From NCBI RefSeq assembly GCF_026210795.1, contig NC_089447.1:3846501-3910500 (forward strand): 64,000 bases of DNA, read 5' to 3'. Of this stretch, positions 11,773 through 21,691 are shown in pieces (within the stretch, counting starts at the first letter, position 1; each line of letters starts with the position of its first letter). This DNA is from Rhizophagus irregularis (taxonomy: Eukaryota > Glomeromycota > Glomeromycetes > Glomerales > Glomeraceae). The position numbers and the translations under genes are program-made. Below the pieces are notes generated by a model. The model made no database searches, had not been told where the DNA came from, and was given only the letters and a program-made list of their open reading frames with translations.

Positions 11773-12944
11773 TAAAGCTCTGAACGGGTCAGTTCAGTGC
11801 AGTTTTTTTCCAGTTCGGGTAAGAACTGAAACCAAATGAAAACTGAACTGGAACCATCCAGTTTGGTTCAATTCTATCCAATTTTAAGAAAAAATGTGAA
11901 AATCGAAATAACTCGGCAATCAGTGATCGTATAAAGATGAGCAATAGCTCATTAGAATCGTCTCATCAAGACTCGTTGAATAGTGGTAAGATCATCTCTT
12001 TAGCCTCGATATATCATGAGATAATCAATGCTAAACATTTTTTATAAAACTAGCGATAAAATCGTATCTATTGATCCTAAAAAAATGATCTTAGCATCAT
12101 TCGGCCTTTTTTTATATTTTTATGATTACTACATAACGAGTTATCTTAATTTTCACATTTTTTTAAATTTTTAAACATCAAAAAATAAAAATTCCGATCT
12201 AAGATATAACCCATTTTCTACTGATTGTATTGGAATGATCTTTAGCTCATTAGAACCGACTTAATGAGATGAGTTGAATGATGGTAAGATTATGTCTCTA
12301 GCATCGGTATATCATAAGATAAATTATGCTAAGCAATTTTAGAAAATCAGCATTAGAAAGATATCTATCTCAATGCTAGAAACATGATCTTACCATCATT
12401 CAACTCATCTCATTGAGTCGGTTCTAATGAGCTAAAGATCGTTCCAATACAATCAGTAGAAAATGGGTTATATCTTAAATTGGAATTTTTATTTTTTGAC
12501 GTTTGAAAATTTAAAAAAAATGTGAAAATTAAGATAACTCATTATGTAGTAATTATAAAAATATGAAAAAAGGCTCATTAGATTTGTCTCATTAAGACCT
12601 ATCAAATGATGCTAAGATCATTTCTCTAGGATCAATAGATATGATTCTATCACTAGTTTTATAAAAAATGTTTAGCGTTGATTATCTCGTGATATATCGA
12701 GACTAGAGAGATGATCTTATCACCATTCAACGTGTCTCGATGAGACGATTCTAATGAGCTATTGCTTGTCTTTATACGATTACTGGTTGCCAAGTTATTT
12801 CGATTTTCACATTTTTTCTTAAAATTGGATAGAACTGAATTAAACTGGACGGTTCCGGTTCCAAAACCAAACTGAGAACCAAACCGAATTTTTGGTCAGT
12901 TTTGGATCAGTTCCTGGTTCAAACTGGAACCATTCAGAGCTTTA
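11773..12944. mobile_element. Fold-back hAT-type MITE with 8-bp target duplication
   Basis: About 1,170 bp forming a single long inverted repeat centred near 12,350. Ends read TAAAGCTCTGAA on the left and its complement TTCAGAGCTTTA on the right. Immediate flanks are the identical 8-mer ATCAAAAT (11765-11772 and 12945-12952). An 8-bp duplication and a terminus fitting YARNG are hallmarks of the hAT superfamily. The arms can be followed for more than 500 bases with about 90 percent identity. There is no transposase ORF, so it would have been moved by a related autonomous copy. The outer arms are rich in GGAACC/GGTTCC-like units. Confidence 0.85.
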
Positions 12945-12965
12945 ATCAAAATGTAGCTTTGAGTC

Positions 12966-13190
12966 AGGATCCTGCCTACTACTAAAATATGTTACTTGTA
13001 GAAATTTCATTTTTATATGAAACCTTACCTTAGGATTTGCTTAAATTCTATTGGTTAATTAACTAAAAAGGAAAAAATCATAATAATGTAACATAAAATT
13101 TTCTTTTATAGTAATATCTTCAAAGAGTTTTATATGTAAACTTCACCTTAGGTCACAGGATGACCTATTTTAATAGTAGGCAGGGTCTTC
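12966..13190. mobile_element. Small inverted-repeat element (MITE), possible hAT type
   Basis: The left end reads AGGATCCTGCCTACTACTAA and the reverse complement of the right end reads GAAGACCCTGCCTACTATTA, so the inverted core is CCTGCCTACTAnTAAAATA. TTGAGTC flanks both sides (12959-12965 and 13191-13197) and may be a 7-8 bp target duplication. The element is about 225 bp and non-coding. It sits only about 14 bp beyond the target duplication of the fold-back element to its left. Confidence 0.55.
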
Positions 13191-13197
13191 TTGAGTC

Positions 13198-13599
13198 TCA
13201 GATTTATTATACAATTTATATAATGTAAATTAAATTTATTTGGGTGTATAATATGCATTTTTATCATATGAATAGTTTTCCAGTTTTTTTTGTGAAAATA
13301 CTACTTGATTACTTGTATTACAATATATGATAATATTCATCAAATTATTAAAGATATTAGAAAAAAAAATATTATTACATTATAAGTACAATTTATTTTG
13401 TTAAAGGTAATTAGAAATAATGTTATTAAAATTAATAAGAGTAATCAAAAATTCTTTTTTATTATAGATTACAATTACAAAAATTCCTCTTATAATTATT
13501 TTTTTATTACTAATAAAAGGATGGAACTAATAAAATTTATAATTTATTATATAATTTGGTGCAAATAACAATTTAATAAGCTGATTTGAAATTGATTAA
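13198..13599. other. Short A/T-rich spacer
   Basis: No feature recognised between the small MITE and the transposase-like relic downstream. Confidence 0.35.
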
Positions 13600-15510
13600 T
13601 ACTGTACATATCAGATGGACATCTAATAAATTTAAAGCATAAGTTGAATTGATAAAAGGATTTAAAACAACAGAATTTTTACAATATTAAGATGATTTTT
13701 ATAATATTAAATTTTTAGCATCTGTTTATAAAAATACCAATTATTAGAGTACAAGATCCTAAACATGCTAAAAAAAATGGTCAAAATAATATTCATAGTA
13801 AAGTAAGATTATTAATTTTTGGTAATAATACAGTTAGATATAATCAAATTTTTTCTTTTGCCAAATTCAGCATTTTATATGAAAGATGTAATAAATGTTG
13901 ACAAACAAAACAATAGAGCAGCTTTTAAATTTTTTAGTTCAGCTATTTTGACATAATATCAAAAAGATGGTAATATTGAATCAGAAAGATTAGTTTTATT
14001 TGTTTATTTGTTTATTTTTTGGTAAGTTACTATTTATTTTCAAATTTATTTATAAATAAAATAATTAACTGTATTTTCTTTAAAATAATAGGCGAACTTT
14101 TTAATGTTTATTTAAATCATATCATTTTACATAAATCAAGTAATGAAGTGTTATTTCTTTTACAAATGTGAAAAGAATATTTATTACAATGTAATGAATA
14201 TATTAGAATAAATGGTATTTAATATTTAAACCATGCAAAGTTTTAAGATATTTACTAATTTAGTAGAATCCATAGTATTATTAATATTGGCATATAGAAA
14301 ATATTATTTAACCTTTTCTTTTTTTCCTTGGGAACATGGTACTAAAGCTATTGAACATGTTTTTGGACTTGCTAGACAAATTGTGCCAGATTTTACTTTA
14401 ATTTATAAATTTATATAATTAATTTTCTTTAAAATTTAGGTTATATATTTTTGATATTGATGATAATATTTTATCTCAAAATGAAATTGAATTATTAGGA
14501 TGCTGGCCAAGTGATGATGATATTGGTGATGCTATAAGAATAGCATATATTAATGCGTCTTCATTTATGAATTTACTTAGAATTAAAAAAATTATCAGAT
14601 TTGAATGAGAATGATGATAACAAACACGATAATTTAGAACTAATAAATGATCAAAATCAAATTAATAATGCAACGTCCAAAGTTATAAAGTTATCAAAAT
14701 TAGATGAAAATTTGAAAATATTTGATACTATACAAAGTAATGATGATGATAAAAGTAACAGTGAAGAAAGTGAAAATGAAAATGAAAATAATACAATAGA
14801 TGATTCATGTTTAAATTTTATAAAAGCAACTGAAATACTGAAATCCAATACTTATTAGAGAATAATCAACCAACTTTCATTAACTAACTAAAAAAGAACT
14901 GGAAGAAATTTTTTAAAAAAAATAATTCACCTGATGTTTATCAAATTCTTAATATTAGAAGATCCAGATAGAATTGATAGCCTGGTATTAATTTAAACGT
15001 TGGTTCTAATAATAATGTTGACAGAAATACTGCAAATCATTTAATTACTCAATTAAACAGGCAGTCAATAATAGAACTAACAGATGGTTAGGACGAAAAA
15101 GAATGGAGAATATGATAAATAATCAAAATATATTAAACAGTTAAGTATAATAGGCAATTTATTATAACAATTTTAAAAATAATAATAATTTTTTATTTTA
15201 AATATCGACTGTACTAATATTTCCAAAAACAATCCTTTGGAAAAAGATGAAAAGATGGATTTTTGATTAGATGCATTGTTATATATAATATCAGAATCTT
15301 TATTTATGGATGTTTATAATGGATTATTTTTTACAAACGATTGCCAAATAGGTGGAAAATTATTTGCGCATATTATCTCTAAAGAAGTGGTATATTATTT
15401 TGGAAAACCCGATACAATTACTTTTCAAAATAATTCTATACTTACTAAGCTTTACAAATTTATGATTTTTTTAATAATTAAACAACTTACCTTAATTTTT
15501 AATAGTTAAA
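13600..15510 (+). pseudogene. Decayed transposase-like gene, family uncertain
   Basis: Scattered plus-strand segments still read as protein. They include QDPKHAKKNGQNNIHSKVRL (about 13750), a piece ending ILAYRKYY followed by FFPWEHGTKAIEHVFGLARQ (14290-14385), WPSDDDIGDAIRIAYINASS (about 14500), an acidic Asp/Glu/Asn-rich segment (14601-14858) and VYYFGKPDTITF (about 15395). The HGTKAIEHVFGLARQIVPDF block resembles one I associate with transposon-derived multicopy proteins of glomeromycetes, but I cannot name the superfamily. The segments lie in different frames with several stops between them, so this is a broken copy. No terminal repeats could be paired with it. At least one intron-like gap (about 14025-14090) may be genuine. 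Confidence 0.5.
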
Positions 15511-15652
15511 ATTAATATACATAAAACATTTTATAGATATATAATAAAAAAATCAAACTTTATACTATCTATAATAAGGGTAAAACTGATAAGAAAAGCA
15601 TTGACCGAGCCCTCTTCTCCTTACTGAGTTTTTTGAGACTGAAAGTACTACA

Positions 15653-16790
15653 TTAAAGTGCCTCCAGAAGTGTTTTAGCAGATAAGCTCAAATGTGATTC
15701 TCTGTTTACAATTTCGATAGCCATTTGCTTGAGTCTTTGAACTTCTGAATTTGATAGAAATTCTTGCGCACAAGAGTGTTTTGGGCATGGAGAGACATTC
15801 TCTGTTCTGAGATCTATGACACTCCAATACAGCGGGTTATAATTTAAATACGTGTTAGTGAAGGATTCAAAAGATGCAAAATAGGTTAATTTGTACTTAC
15901 GTCATCAAACAGGCTATTTGATCTTATCGCACAGCCTTAATTCCCACTATCAGTTTATCATAAAGTATTGTTGGGTCATCAATCTTGAATGGTGAAGAAA
16001 AAAGAGTTAATAAGAAACTAAAAAGCTACAAAATAATCATGATTTAAGGACCTACTCCTTCATTTTCTTCTTCATCTTCCTGACTTTTCGTTCTTTTCTT
16101 AGATTTTTCTGATACTTCTAATAGATGATTAATACCGAAAGTTCTATTATTACTTGTTCCATTAATTATGTTACCCAAAAACTTGGGTTGATGAAAATGA
16201 ATCGAAGTCCCGTCAACTACATTTCTTGACTTTTCCTTCTCCTTCCGCCATTTTCTTGCTTCCTTATAGTCTGGTTTCTTACCCTTAGAGAAAAAAAACG
16301 TGAAAGATTAATAATATCTTTAATAAATAAATAAATAAATATCCACTGGTCATTTCACAGACTTGACATCAAATGTAACTTGCAGTTTATTTGGTGTACC
16401 AGCGGTACTAGCACTAGGAAATCTTGCAGATTTGAACACAAAGAAATTTGCAGTTTGCTCTGCGCTCCAGACTGGCTTTGTGGTTTGTCTCGCAGACTTG
16501 AATGATAGAAATCTCACAGATCCTCTATCACGCCACTTTACACTAAACTATCATACTTGCCTTTTTATACTGATCCAGCAAGAGCTGAGCTTTACCATGT
16601 CTCTGATTTAATTTTCCCTGTCCGATAATGCTTTTAAGAGACAGGCAATAAATTTCGATTTGTCTTTTAAAATGTTTTTCCTTGATTTCATCCAAGAACC
16701 CCAAATATTCCACTCTGTATATTCTCGCTTGAAGTATTTATGTATTGCGTTGTCATTTATGTCCAATCGTCCATTATATTTTAAAATCTT
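15653..16790 (-). pseudogene. Relic of an unidentified multi-exon gene
   Basis: Four minus-strand stretches look protein-coding. The first, 16790-16610, contains DINDNAIHKYFKREYTEWN and ends LLKALSDREN before a stop. The second, 16288-16050, begins KGKKPDYKEARKWRKEKEK, contains VVDGTSIHFHQPKFLGNI and runs into EDEEENEGVG. The third, 15990-15930, has DDPTILYDKLIVGIKAVR then a stop. The fourth, about 15838-15653, begins PLYWSVIDLRTENVSPCPKH and ends AKTLLEAL before a stop. A repeated block separates the first and second. The reading frame cannot be kept across all parts, so it is probably broken, although a spliced short gene from the last three parts is not excluded. Function unknown. Confidence 0.45.
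16350..16551 (-). repeat. Repeated coding-like block (SVRFLSFKSAR type)
   Basis: The minus strand is open from about 16551 and ends in a TGA at 16350-16352. It encodes internally repetitive peptide: SVKWRDRG, SVRFLSFKSAR, FFVFKSARFPSAS, VTFDVKSVK. The base composition is richer in G/C than its surroundings. It splits the gene relic at 15653-16790 and is probably an inserted repeat. The family is not known to me. Confidence 0.4.
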
Positions 16791-17021
16791 ATACCGTTAT
16801 ACGTATCCGTTCAAAGTTTAAAGTTAAAATATGTCCAAATAGGATCAAAAGCACATTTTCGCGTTCATAGGGAGGGTGAGTTCAATCAATATGACGATCA
16901 GATGATCAGATGATCTTCTTTAATGATGATAATAGGTAAGAGTAGTGTAGTATCAACCACTTGTATGAATTCCGGGAATAATGCTAGGAATGAACTGATG
17001 ATCAGTATGATCAGTAGTTAG
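16791..17021. other. Spacer with short GATGATCAGAT-like repeats
   Basis: Contains clustered short copies of GATCAGATGATC and ATGATCAGT-like words (16898-16920, 16995-17015). No gene or terminal repeat could be defined. Confidence 0.35.
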
Positions 17022-17023
17022 TA

Positions 17024-17445
17024 TGGTGCATAACATCTAAAGGCATCAAATAAAATTAGTGATTTTAAAATATTAACTACTTAATAAAATTTTATGATAA
17101 TTAAAAATATAAACTGATAATATTATACTTTAAGTTCTTCTCTTTCAAATTATCGGATTATTTTTTCCATAACTGTCATATTTCAGGAGCTATTAAGATT
17201 TAAAGTTGATGTATTTTCATATTAATTTATATAATTTTATATGTAAATGGGAAAAATTCAGAATTTTTAATCACGTGAAAATGATTTTAACCAATCATAT
17301 TAATTTAATTTATAATACATAAAATGATCAAATTACCAAATTTAGTAATAATCTAACTTTATTTAGTAATAATCCAACTATATTTAGTAATGATCGGCAT
17401 AAAAATAAATTTCGGATTATTGATGCCTTTAGGTGTTATGCACCA
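17024..17445. mobile_element. Tc1/mariner-type MITE with TA duplication
   Basis: A 422-bp non-coding element with inverted ends of about 25 bp: the left end begins TGGTGCATAACATCTAAAGG and the reverse complement of the right end begins TGGTGCATAACACCTAAAGG. Each end abuts a TA dinucleotide (17022-17023 and 17446-17447), as expected for a TA target duplication. The interior is A/T-rich with no ORF. The element lies about 290 bp upstream of the formyltransferase start. Confidence 0.75.
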
Positions 17446-17738
17446 TAGTAACACCAACAAATTTTCTACCCCACGTGACCTAAAAATATTACAAGCTAAC
17501 AGATCTGTTTGATAATAATAAAAAAAACTTATTCTTTTTATAAAATTTAATGAAAAAGAACTTTATTCAATAAAATAAATTCTTGCTCTTTTAATATTTA
17601 ACATGTTTAACAAAACAACATGCTCTTTTAATAAATTTGTCTACGATACAACAGAGAAAATTGATATGGTGGTACAAGATCATTATGATAGCAGGGGTGC
17701 TCTTGGGGTTAAAGTTGCGATAATCTAATCTTTTTAAA

Positions 17739-19295
17739 ATGTTATTTATGGCGAAACTTTCACAAAAATTTCACATATTAAAATCATTTTTTACTACTAC
17801 ATCGAAAAATTTAAATCAAAGCCAAGCTTACCAAATTTTGTTTTTCGGATCAGATAAATTTTCTGTAGCATCATTAAAAGCGTTAATAAATGAATCAAGT
17901 ATGTTAAACATAATTTTACCACTCATTAATTCTGATTATTTATAAATATATTATTTTATGTGAAATAGAAAATCCGGAGACTTTTGTAAAGTCTATTGAA
18001 GTTGTGGTACCACCCGACAAAAAAACTGGTAGAGGATATAAAGAGATAACATCAAGTACGTATAATTTTATTGAATTTTACATAAAATTTACCCGAATAA
18101 AATTAAAATTAACTGTCTTATTTAAAGGTCATGTGAAAATATTTGCTCAAGAACATGATTTGAAAATTCATGAAGCACCACCAAAATCATTAGAAGGATG
18201 GAAGGTAAAAAAAAAAAGAATTAATTCTTATTGTACAAATCAATCTAATAAATATTTGAATTCTTTTAAAGATTCAAACTCCAACAAATTATGATATCGG
18301 CGTAGTAGTTTCATTTGGATATTTCTTAACTCCTTCTATATTAGAATCATTTAGCAAAGGCGCGTTAAACGTTCATCCATCTTTATTACCAAAGTAAGTT
18401 ACTAATAAATTATTTCTCATAACCTGTTATATATTATATAATTTTTACTTTAAATAATGTATATATATATATATATTGAAAGATATCGAGGAGCATCACC
18501 GATACAATATGCGATTTTAAATAATGATAAAATAACTGGATTAACAATTCAAGAATTACACCATGAAATATTTGATGCTGGAAAAATTCTTCGTCAAATA
18601 ACACATGTATGGCATATTGTCGTTTTTTTTTGTTGTTATCATTAATTTGATTCATATAATGTACGTTAATTACTTAATTAAGTTCATTATGATAGGATAT
18701 TCCACAAAATTCAACTTATATCACACTTGAATCTCTTCTTGCTACAAAAGGAGCAGAGTTATTAATCAACACTTTAAGAAATTTTAATTATTATAAAAAA
18801 AATGCGAAAGAACAAGATGCCTCGAAAATTACAAAAGCTCCAAAAATTAAAAAAGAAATGAGTAAAATTAAGTGGTCACAAATTTCTGCGCAACAATTAG
18901 AACAACTATATCGTGCTATTTCACACCAGGTAAGAGAAATCATTTTGGATTAATGATTGAGCGAAATTATTCTCTGTTAAACAATTTTATTTTTTTTATT
19001 ATTATTTAAGTACCCGTTATCAACCAAATTCAACAATAAGATCATTCAATTACATAACATTTCATTACCTTCTGTTTCTCAACACTTATTAATTCAACCT
19101 GGTAAATCTCTTGAACCTGGAACAATTATAATCCATTATCCCAAACAATTGTCACCAATTGTTTATGCAATATGCGCTGATGGTAACGTTATTACATTTA
19201 ATAGTGTTAAAGTAGAAGGAAAAAAGGAAGTCTCAACTTTAGATTGGATTAATGGATATCAAGTTAAAAGTAAAGAAACGAAATTTGAAGAATGA
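17739..19295 (+). CDS. FMT1: Mitochondrial methionyl-tRNA formyltransferase
   Basis: Seven exons (17739-17898, 17969-18055, 18128-18204, 18272-18393, 18483-18606, 18696-18929, 19011-19295) give 362 residues. The enzyme formylates Met-tRNA for initiation of mitochondrial translation using 10-formyl-tetrahydrofolate. Seen: ILFFGSDKFSVASLKALINE near the N-terminus, VVPPDKKTGRG, DIGVVVSFGYFL, the hallmark NVHPSLLPKYRGASPIQYAI with the active-site region, TGLTIQELHHEIFDAGKIL, and a C-terminal domain beginning ISAQQLEQLYRAI. The first 30 residues (FHILKSFFTTTSKNL) look like a mitochondrial targeting peptide. ATG 17739 is the first in frame and another follows at 17748. All introns are short GT-AG. 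Confidence 0.93.
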
Positions 19296-19934
19296 ACTAT
19301 GTTCATGGAGCTGGTTTTGAGTGAAAGTCAAAAATATGTCGCCTAATATCTAACCATTTTTACACTACGTTAAAAAGGATATACCGGATATACCATAGTA
19401 AGCATAGATTATCAGATGCCAATATAATATAAAAATTGACATACAATTTGCTATTTTGCAACCAAACAAATAGGATAAATTTATTACTAAGCTAATTATA
19501 TGATCTTATTAAATTTGCTTTCACAAATCATTGTGGTTAAGAAGAAATTATCGAATATTGTAATTTAACAATTCAAGTTATTTCCTGACATATTATACTA
19601 AGCCCTTTTATTAAGCGTACAGTACTAAGCCTCCTTGTCTCTAAGCCTCCTTCTTCAATGTCTCCTTTTACCTTTGTACCAAATCGTGGCTTTTTTTTTA
19701 TTATCGTTTCAATTGATGATAAAATCGTAATTTATCCAAATCAGATTTCGACAAAAAAAAAATTGGGATAACGTAATTATTACTAACAATAATCAAGAAA
19801 CAAGTTTTTTTTAAAAAAAATATGTAATAAAATTTATATCGTGTCTGTTGTATAAAAAATATTTTCTTTTTTTCTTTTTTCATTTTTCATTTTTTTTTTT
19901 TAAAAAAAAATCCACTTCAAAAATCAATTAAAAG
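19296..19934. other. Intergenic promoter region of the arrestin-like gene
   Basis: No gene seen. A strong T-run/A-run junction at 19888-19910 lies about 25 bp before the arrestin-like start codon, a position repeated ahead of several genes in this window. Confidence 0.45.
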
Positions 19935-21512
19935 ATGTCCTCACAAACATCTTTTCTTCAGGATAATTCATTACAGCTTCCGGCAACTGCATATTTCACG
20001 AAAATCAATTATGATGCAACTACACAATTTAACAAATCTATCGCATCTCAAGAAGAACCAACAATAAATGATTATATAAAATATAATAAAAATGTAACCT
20101 TTTCTTATCATCCATATTTATATAAATTTCAACAGGGACCACTTGGAGAACATGATAGTTATTTAATAGGATTATTAAATTTAAATTTTCTTTCCTTTTC
20201 TTCTTCAATAAAGATTAATAATATTTATTTAAAGTTTAAAGGAAGAGAGAAAGTTAAATGGATGGTTAAGGATGGACCCAGGAGTAAAAGAGTTTATGGA
20301 GAAGAGCAAATTTTATGTGACGTTAAATATAAAATTTGGGAGTCAACAAGATCGAATAACAATGGATCTAGATTGATTGATTTATTATCACCAAATGGAA
20401 TTAATGGAATTAATGGAATTAACGAAAGTGATCCTATAATAAGGATACCATTTAAAGTGAAATTACCATATAATTTACCGAATAATTTTGAAACAGACAT
20501 TGGTAATGTAGAATATACACTTAAAGCCATAATAAATACATCAAATGGTATTGGGAGTGGAAATGGAATTTCGGCTACCGGTGGAGCATTATTATCTACG
20601 ATATTACAACAGCAACATATTAGTGAAATCAAAATTCCACTTAAATATACTTTAATTTTGAATAATGATAATAATCCTCCATATATTATGCACGGAGAGA
20701 AAACTGCTAATAGGAATAGTGTTATTACCAACACTAACATGCCTACAGTATTGAATTATACGATGGTGTTACCACCAAATAAGAATATTAATATTGGAGT
20801 GTATATTTCGATTCCAATTCGGATTAGAATATTAGAGCCTGGAGTAAATTTGGAGAGAATTGAAATTATGTTAAGAACATCAAAAGATTTCAGAACAAAA
20901 AATAGCGAATCAAGGCATATTAAAGAAATTTCTAGTAAAATGATTATACCACGTAAAAATATTAATTTTATAAAATCAAAAGATAACAACAAAAAGAAGA
21001 AATATATTGAACATGAGAGAGTTGATGGAGAATGTATTCAAAATATAAATTTTTATATACCAAACGATACATTACCAACATATACTGGTCGCTATATTAC
21101 TATTACTCATCAATTATTGCTAAACTTTTGTTTGTTATATACAAATCAAAAAGGTCAAATTAGTAGATTAAACGATTTCATTGTTGAAGAACATATTACC
21201 GTCTCAAATATACAGAAAAATTTTAATATTCAATTACCAAATGTTCCATTACCTCCAAAATTTTTTAATCCTAAGCAATTTACTAGCACACAATTTACAA
21301 GTAGTATTGATAGTCTACAATCCTTAATTCCTAAATGTAATTTCACCAGTAACTCGAGCAAAAGTAGTGATAGTAGTGGTAGTAGTAACGATAGTTTAAG
21401 TATGGATTCTTTATATTATTATTCTCGTCCTGCTTCTTCTTTATTTTCTTTACATTCAATTAATTCTACTCCAAATAATGCAATATTACGCGTATTTTCC
21501 ACTCGGTTGTAA
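19935..21512 (+). CDS. Arrestin-like (alpha-arrestin) protein
   Basis: A single uninterrupted exon encodes 525 residues. An arrestin-N-like beta-sandwich is suggested by KINNIYLKFKGREKVKW, the segment ending PFKVKLPYNLPNNF and VEYTLKAIINTSNG (roughly residues 95-205). An arrestin-C-like region follows from about 270 (PPNKNINIGVYISIPIRIRI) to about 430 (YTGRYITITHQLLLNF). The C-terminus is a Ser-rich tail with SSKSSDSSGSSNDSLS. Alpha-arrestins are adaptors that recruit ubiquitin ligases to membrane transporters. No PPxY motif is obvious here, so how it would bind a ligase is unclear. Short in-frame repeats occur at NGINGINGINES. The assignment rests on pattern and not on a search. Confidence 0.7.
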   Translation: MSSQTSFLQDNSLQLPATAYFTKINYDATTQFNKSIASQEEPTINDYIKYNKNVTFSYHPYLYKFQQGPLGEHDSYLIGLLNLNFLSFSSSIKINNIYLKFKGREKVKWMVKDGPRSKRVYGEEQILCDVKYKIWESTRSNNNGSRLIDLLSPNGINGINGINESDPIIRIPFKVKLPYNLPNNFETDIGNVEYTLKAIINTSNGIGSGNGISATGGALLSTILQQQHISEIKIPLKYTLILNNDNNPPYIMHGEKTANRNSVITNTNMPTVLNYTMVLPPNKNINIGVYISIPIRIRILEPGVNLERIEIMLRTSKDFRTKNSESRHIKEISSKMIIPRKNINFIKSKDNNKKKKYIEHERVDGECIQNINFYIPNDTLPTYTGRYITITHQLLLNFCLLYTNQKGQISRLNDFIVEEHITVSNIQKNFNIQLPNVPLPPKFFNPKQFTSTQFTSSIDSLQSLIPKCNFTSNSSKSSDSSGSSNDSLSMDSLYYYSRPASSLFSLHSINSTPNNAILRVFSTRL

Positions 21513-21691
21513 AAAAAGAATCGTTTATTTTAATATTAAATAAAATTCACTATTAATTATTAAATTACGTGTTTACATAAAAAATGAACAAAAGACACGT
21601 ATTAGTAATAGCACTATTCATTATCGATAAAGGTTTTTTTAGCTTGTGCAGGTAAAGATTTGTTATTTTCTCATTTTATTATTTTTAATTT

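Noticed and set aside
20294-20740. Minus-strand ORF of 148 codons inside the arrestin-like gene
   Set aside because: Antisense shadow of a long A/T-rich coding exon; the plus strand has the family similarity.
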